Assembly: GCA_910577915.1 (NCBI GenBank)
Contig: CAJTOM010000095.1
Location: 1 to 7,444 of the forward strand
From: an uncultured Oscillospiraceae bacterium
GTDB taxonomy: Bacteria; Bacillota; Clostridia; Oscillospirales; Oscillospiraceae
Direction: 5' to 3'
Length of the DNA stretch: 7,444 nt
Part shown: positions 5,543 to 7,444 of the stretch, one piece after another
Position numbering within the stretch: position 1 is the stretch's first letter
How the letters are laid out: the number at the start of each line of letters is the position of its first letter
Notes under the pieces: generated by a model
Database searches by the model: none
What the model saw: the letters and a program-made list of their open reading frames with translations, nothing else
Told to the model about the DNA's origin: nothing
Translations under genes and position numbers: made by a program

Positions 5543-6922
5543 ATGGAATCGCGGCGGAAAAACGACTTCTCCCAGGGCAGCATCCCCAAAAACATTCTCT
5601 CCCTGGCCATCCCCCTGACGGTGGCCCAGCTGACGGTGGTGCTCTACAACGTGGTGGACCGGGCGTTTATCGGCCACATCGACGCCATCGGGCGGGACGC
5701 CTTCACCGGCATCGGCCTGGTGATGCCGGTGACCTATATCATCACCGCCTTTGCCAACCTCTGCGGCACCGGCGGCGCGCCCCTGTGCTCCATCGCCCGG
5801 GGGGAGGGGGACGAGGGCCGGGCCAGCCGGATCATGGGGGTCAGCTTCACCTTCCTTCTGCTGCTGGGGGCGGCGCTGACGGCGGTGTTTTACCTCTTTC
5901 ACGAGCCCTTTCTCTACCTGGTGGGGGGCAGCCCCGACACGGTGGAGCACGCCAGGAGCTACCTGCTCATCTACCTGGCGGGCACCATCCCGGTGATGAT
6001 CGGTCTGGGGATGAACCCCTTCATCAACGCCCAGGGCTTCGGCAGGACGGGCATGATGACCACGCTGCTGGGGGCGGTGATCAACCTGATTCTGGACCCC
6101 CTCTTTATTTTTGTTCTGGGCATGGGCGTCCGGGGGGCGGCGCTGGCTACGGTGATTGCCCAGGTCTGCTCCGCCGCCTGGGTGCTGGCCTTTCTCACGG
6201 GGCGGCGGGCCATTCTGCGCCTGGACCGGGGGAGTCTGGGGCTGGACGGGCCCATTTTGCGCCGGGTGTGCGGCCTGGGCCTCACGGGCTTTACCTTCTC
6301 GGTCACCAACAGCCTGGTCCAGGCCATCGGCAACGCCCAGCTCCAGAGCTACGGCGCGCCCTCCGGCACGGGGGATCTGTACGTGGCGGCCATGACCGCC
6401 ATCACCTCCGTCCGGGAGATTGTCTTCCAGCCCATTCGGGGCCTGACCCAGGGGGCCCAGCCGGTGCTGGGCTACAACTACGGCGCGGGGCGGTACGGCC
6501 GCGTGCGGGAGAGCATCCGTTTTCTGACGGTGTCCTGTCTGGCGTATAACGTGGTAGTGTGGCTGCTGCTGCTGGCCTTCCCCGGCGTGTTCATACTGCT
6601 GTTCAACGACGACCCGGCCCTTTTGGAGGTAGGCGTCAAAACCATGCGGATCTACTACGCGGCCTACGTGATGATGAGCTTCCAGATGATCGGGCAGAAT
6701 ACTTTTGTAGCCCTGGGCCGGGCGAAGCAGGCGGTGTTTTTTTCTCTGTGGCGGAAGGTGGTCCTGGTCATGCCGCTGATGCTGGTCTTTCCCCGCTTCT
6801 GGGGGCCCGCCGGCGTATTTGCGGCGGAGCCGGTGAGTGATGTTGTCGGCGGGGGGATTTGTTATCTCACCATGATGGCGACGGTGGGGAGAGAAATGAG
6901 GGAGAGGGAGCTGGCAGAGTAA
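5543..6922 (+). CDS. MATE-family efflux transporter
   Basis: This 459-residue inner-membrane protein has the usual length and hydrophobic pattern for a MATE (multidrug and toxic compound extrusion) transporter, with about 12 membrane segments in two halves. Family signatures are the N-terminal PLTVAQLTVVLYNVVDRAFIG (24-44, first helix), NAQGFGRTGMM followed by LDPLFIFVLGMGVRGAALAT (162-203, end of the first half), and QGAQPVLGYNYGAGRYGRV (303-321, second half). It is closest in feel to the MepA/NorM-like bacterial group. It should export cationic drugs or metabolites using a sodium or proton gradient; the substrate cannot be told from sequence. The ATG at 5543 has GAGGAGG five bases upstream and follows its own promoter, so the in-frame TTG at 5483 is rejected. 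It is divergent from the T-box operon. Whether it exports a product of that operon is speculation. Confidence 0.93.
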   Translation: MESRRKNDFSQGSIPKNILSLAIPLTVAQLTVVLYNVVDRAFIGHIDAIGRDAFTGIGLVMPVTYIITAFANLCGTGGAPLCSIARGEGDEGRASRIMGVSFTFLLLLGAALTAVFYLFHEPFLYLVGGSPDTVEHARSYLLIYLAGTIPVMIGLGMNPFINAQGFGRTGMMTTLLGAVINLILDPLFIFVLGMGVRGAALATVIAQVCSAAWVLAFLTGRRAILRLDRGSLGLDGPILRRVCGLGLTGFTFSVTNSLVQAIGNAQLQSYGAPSGTGDLYVAAMTAITSVREIVFQPIRGLTQGAQPVLGYNYGAGRYGRVRESIRFLTVSCLAYNVVVWLLLLAFPGVFILLFNDDPALLEVGVKTMRIYYAAYVMMSFQMIGQNTFVALGRAKQAVFFSLWRKVVLVMPLMLVFPRFWGPAGVFAAEPVSDVVGGGICYLTMMATVGREMRERELAE

Positions 6923-6925
6923 GCG

Positions 6926-6944
6926 TCGCGCCCTCCGGGCGCGA
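6926..6944. other. Hairpin just after the MATE gene
   Basis: TCGCGCCC and GGGCGCGA form an 8-bp perfect stem with a 3-base loop, TCC, starting three bases after the MATE stop codon. No T-tract follows (the next bases are GGGGGG), so it is not a classic intrinsic terminator. It may protect the mRNA 3' end. It resembles the hairpin at 7-25 in size and in its TCG/CGA ends. Confidence 0.5.
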
Positions 6945-6952
6945 GGGGGGCT

Positions 6953-6991
6953 GGGCTGCAGCCCTACAGCTTATGGGGGCTACGCGCCCCC
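6953..6991. repeat. GC-rich palindrome and hairpin
   Basis: GGGCTGCAGCCC (6953-6964) is a perfect 12-base palindrome. Ten bases later GGGGGC (6975-6980) pairs with GCCCCC (6986-6991) across a 5-base loop, TACGC; flanking T6974 and A6992 can add a seventh pair. Both belong to the intergenic hairpin cluster after the MATE gene. There is no coding evidence here. Confidence 0.5.
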
Positions 6992-7000
6992 ACGCCCTGC

Positions 7001-7030
7001 GGTTACTTTTTGTGCGAACAAAAAGTAACC
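7001..7030. repeat. Perfect 13-bp hairpin with a GCGA loop
   Basis: GGTTACTTTTTGT (7001-7013) pairs perfectly with ACAAAAAGTAACC (7018-7030) around GCGA, a GNRA-type tetraloop. The stem holds five A-T pairs in a row, unlike its GC-rich surroundings. AAAAAA follows on the plus strand. This design is typical of dispersed intergenic repeats and of some bidirectional terminators; copy number in the genome would tell which. It is the most convincing single hairpin in this region. Confidence 0.7.
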
Positions 7031-7039
7031 AAAAAATCG

Positions 7040-7058
7040 CTGGAACCGGGGGTTCCAG
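7040..7058. repeat. 8-bp hairpin next to the 13-bp hairpin
   Basis: CTGGAACC (7040-7047) pairs with GGTTCCAG (7051-7058) around a GGG loop, nine bases after the 13-bp hairpin. With the preceding hairpins it gives a run of inverted repeats from 6926 to 7058, in the manner of composite REP/BIME-like intergenic elements. A further short CCGCC/GGCGG inverted repeat lies at 7090-7101. Confidence 0.5.
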
Positions 7059-7101
7059 ACCTCCCTCTCGGGGCCTCCCTTCGGTCGCGCCGCCTCGGCG
7101 G

Positions 7102-7444
7102 GGGATTTGCGGGGGATTGGGTGGAATCTTTGATAGATTGGGTGCCACGTGAATGAGCAAATCCTTCGGGGTTCTGATCTAGGGGCTTGGTACTTGAAGA
7201 ACTCCGCCTGCCGGCCTTTTAAAGGGGGAGAGCCAGCAATAGAGGAACGCACTATTGGAAGATTCGCGTAAATCCTCAAAAAGGAGCCTGTACCTCTTCC
7301 TGCGGCGCATGTTAGAGAGGCACCGCAGTTTGTTCCTCCAGGTATTGGCACTCCCCTGAGAACACTCCCAAACAGACGCAGAAGTCCAAGTAAGCGGCCC
7401 GCACCAATTTAGCCCAACCAGACCTAGCCTCGGGCGCAAAACAA
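7102..7444. other. Lower-GC stretch with no supportable gene
   Basis: A hand count gives 97 G or C in 180 bases (54%) over 7201-7380, well below the coding genes. Short open frames exist on the minus strand (7179-7439, 86 codons, and 6980-7351, 123 codons). They have no recognisable motif, overlap one another, and one runs through the hairpin cluster, so neither is called. Weak structure is present: CAATAG/CTATTG (7237-7242 with 7252-7257), and CTGCGGCGC pairing with GCACCGCAG with one G-U pair near 7299-7328, itself between GGAGCC and CTCC. No tRNA, rRNA or other RNA family was recognised. It may be a decayed insertion, an unrecognised RNA or plain intergenic DNA running off the window. Confidence 0.4.

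Noticed and set aside
7300..7340. Candidate small structured RNA (6S or SRP-like) from the stem near 7299-7328
   Set aside because: The conserved SRP loop and 6S bulge features could not be found, and the pairing is modest, so no RNA gene is called.
7179..7439. An 86-codon minus-strand open frame near the right end
   Set aside because: No recognisable motif, no convincing ribosome binding site, and an overlapping frame is equally open.

Overview
The window is GC-rich DNA (a 60-base hand count in the efflux gene, 5641-5700, gives about 67% GC). It carries Firmicutes-type signals: purine-rich GGAGG/AAGGAGA ribosome binding sites, near-consensus -35/-10 promoters and a T-box riboswitch. The protein types and base composition suggest a high-GC gut clostridium of the Oscillospiraceae kind (Flavonifractor, Oscillibacter, Pseudoflavonifractor and relatives). 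That placement is inference; there is no marker gene.

Layout. (1) 43-1053 (+): a two-domain protein, a histidine phosphatase followed by a GNAT-like acetyltransferase domain. (2) 1100-1135: a perfect 15-bp hairpin between convergent genes, placed to serve as a shared terminator. (3) 1159-5041 (-): a two-gene operon. The first gene encodes a homologue of 2-isopropylmalate synthase (LeuA) that keeps the fold and the C-terminal leucine-sensing domain but has lost the three usual metal ligands. One base after its stop begins an 824-residue fusion of a xylose-isomerase-like TIM barrel and a complete acyl-CoA synthetase. (4) 5042-5409 (-): a strong promoter and a T-box leader with terminator and antiterminator; by alignment its specifier codon reads CUG, leucine. 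(5) 5439-5457: an inverted repeat between divergent promoters. (6) 5483-6922 (+): a promoter and a MATE-family multidrug/sodium antiporter. (7) 6923-7101: a cluster of intergenic hairpins with no gene. (8) 7102-7444: a lower-GC stretch (54% over 7201-7380) in which no gene can be supported.

How the parts work together. The T-box would raise transcription of the LeuA-like protein and the fusion ligase when uncharged tRNA-Leu builds up, so the operon is wired to leucine shortage. The LeuA-like protein lacks the residues a standard isopropylmalate synthase needs for its divalent metal, and the TIM barrel of its partner has lost a metal-ligand glutamate too. The third catalytic module, the adenylate-forming ligase, looks intact. 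This is the most unusual feature of the window: a leucine-controlled operon that does not read as ordinary leucine biosynthesis. The MATE pump and the phosphatase have their own transcription and need not be related to it.
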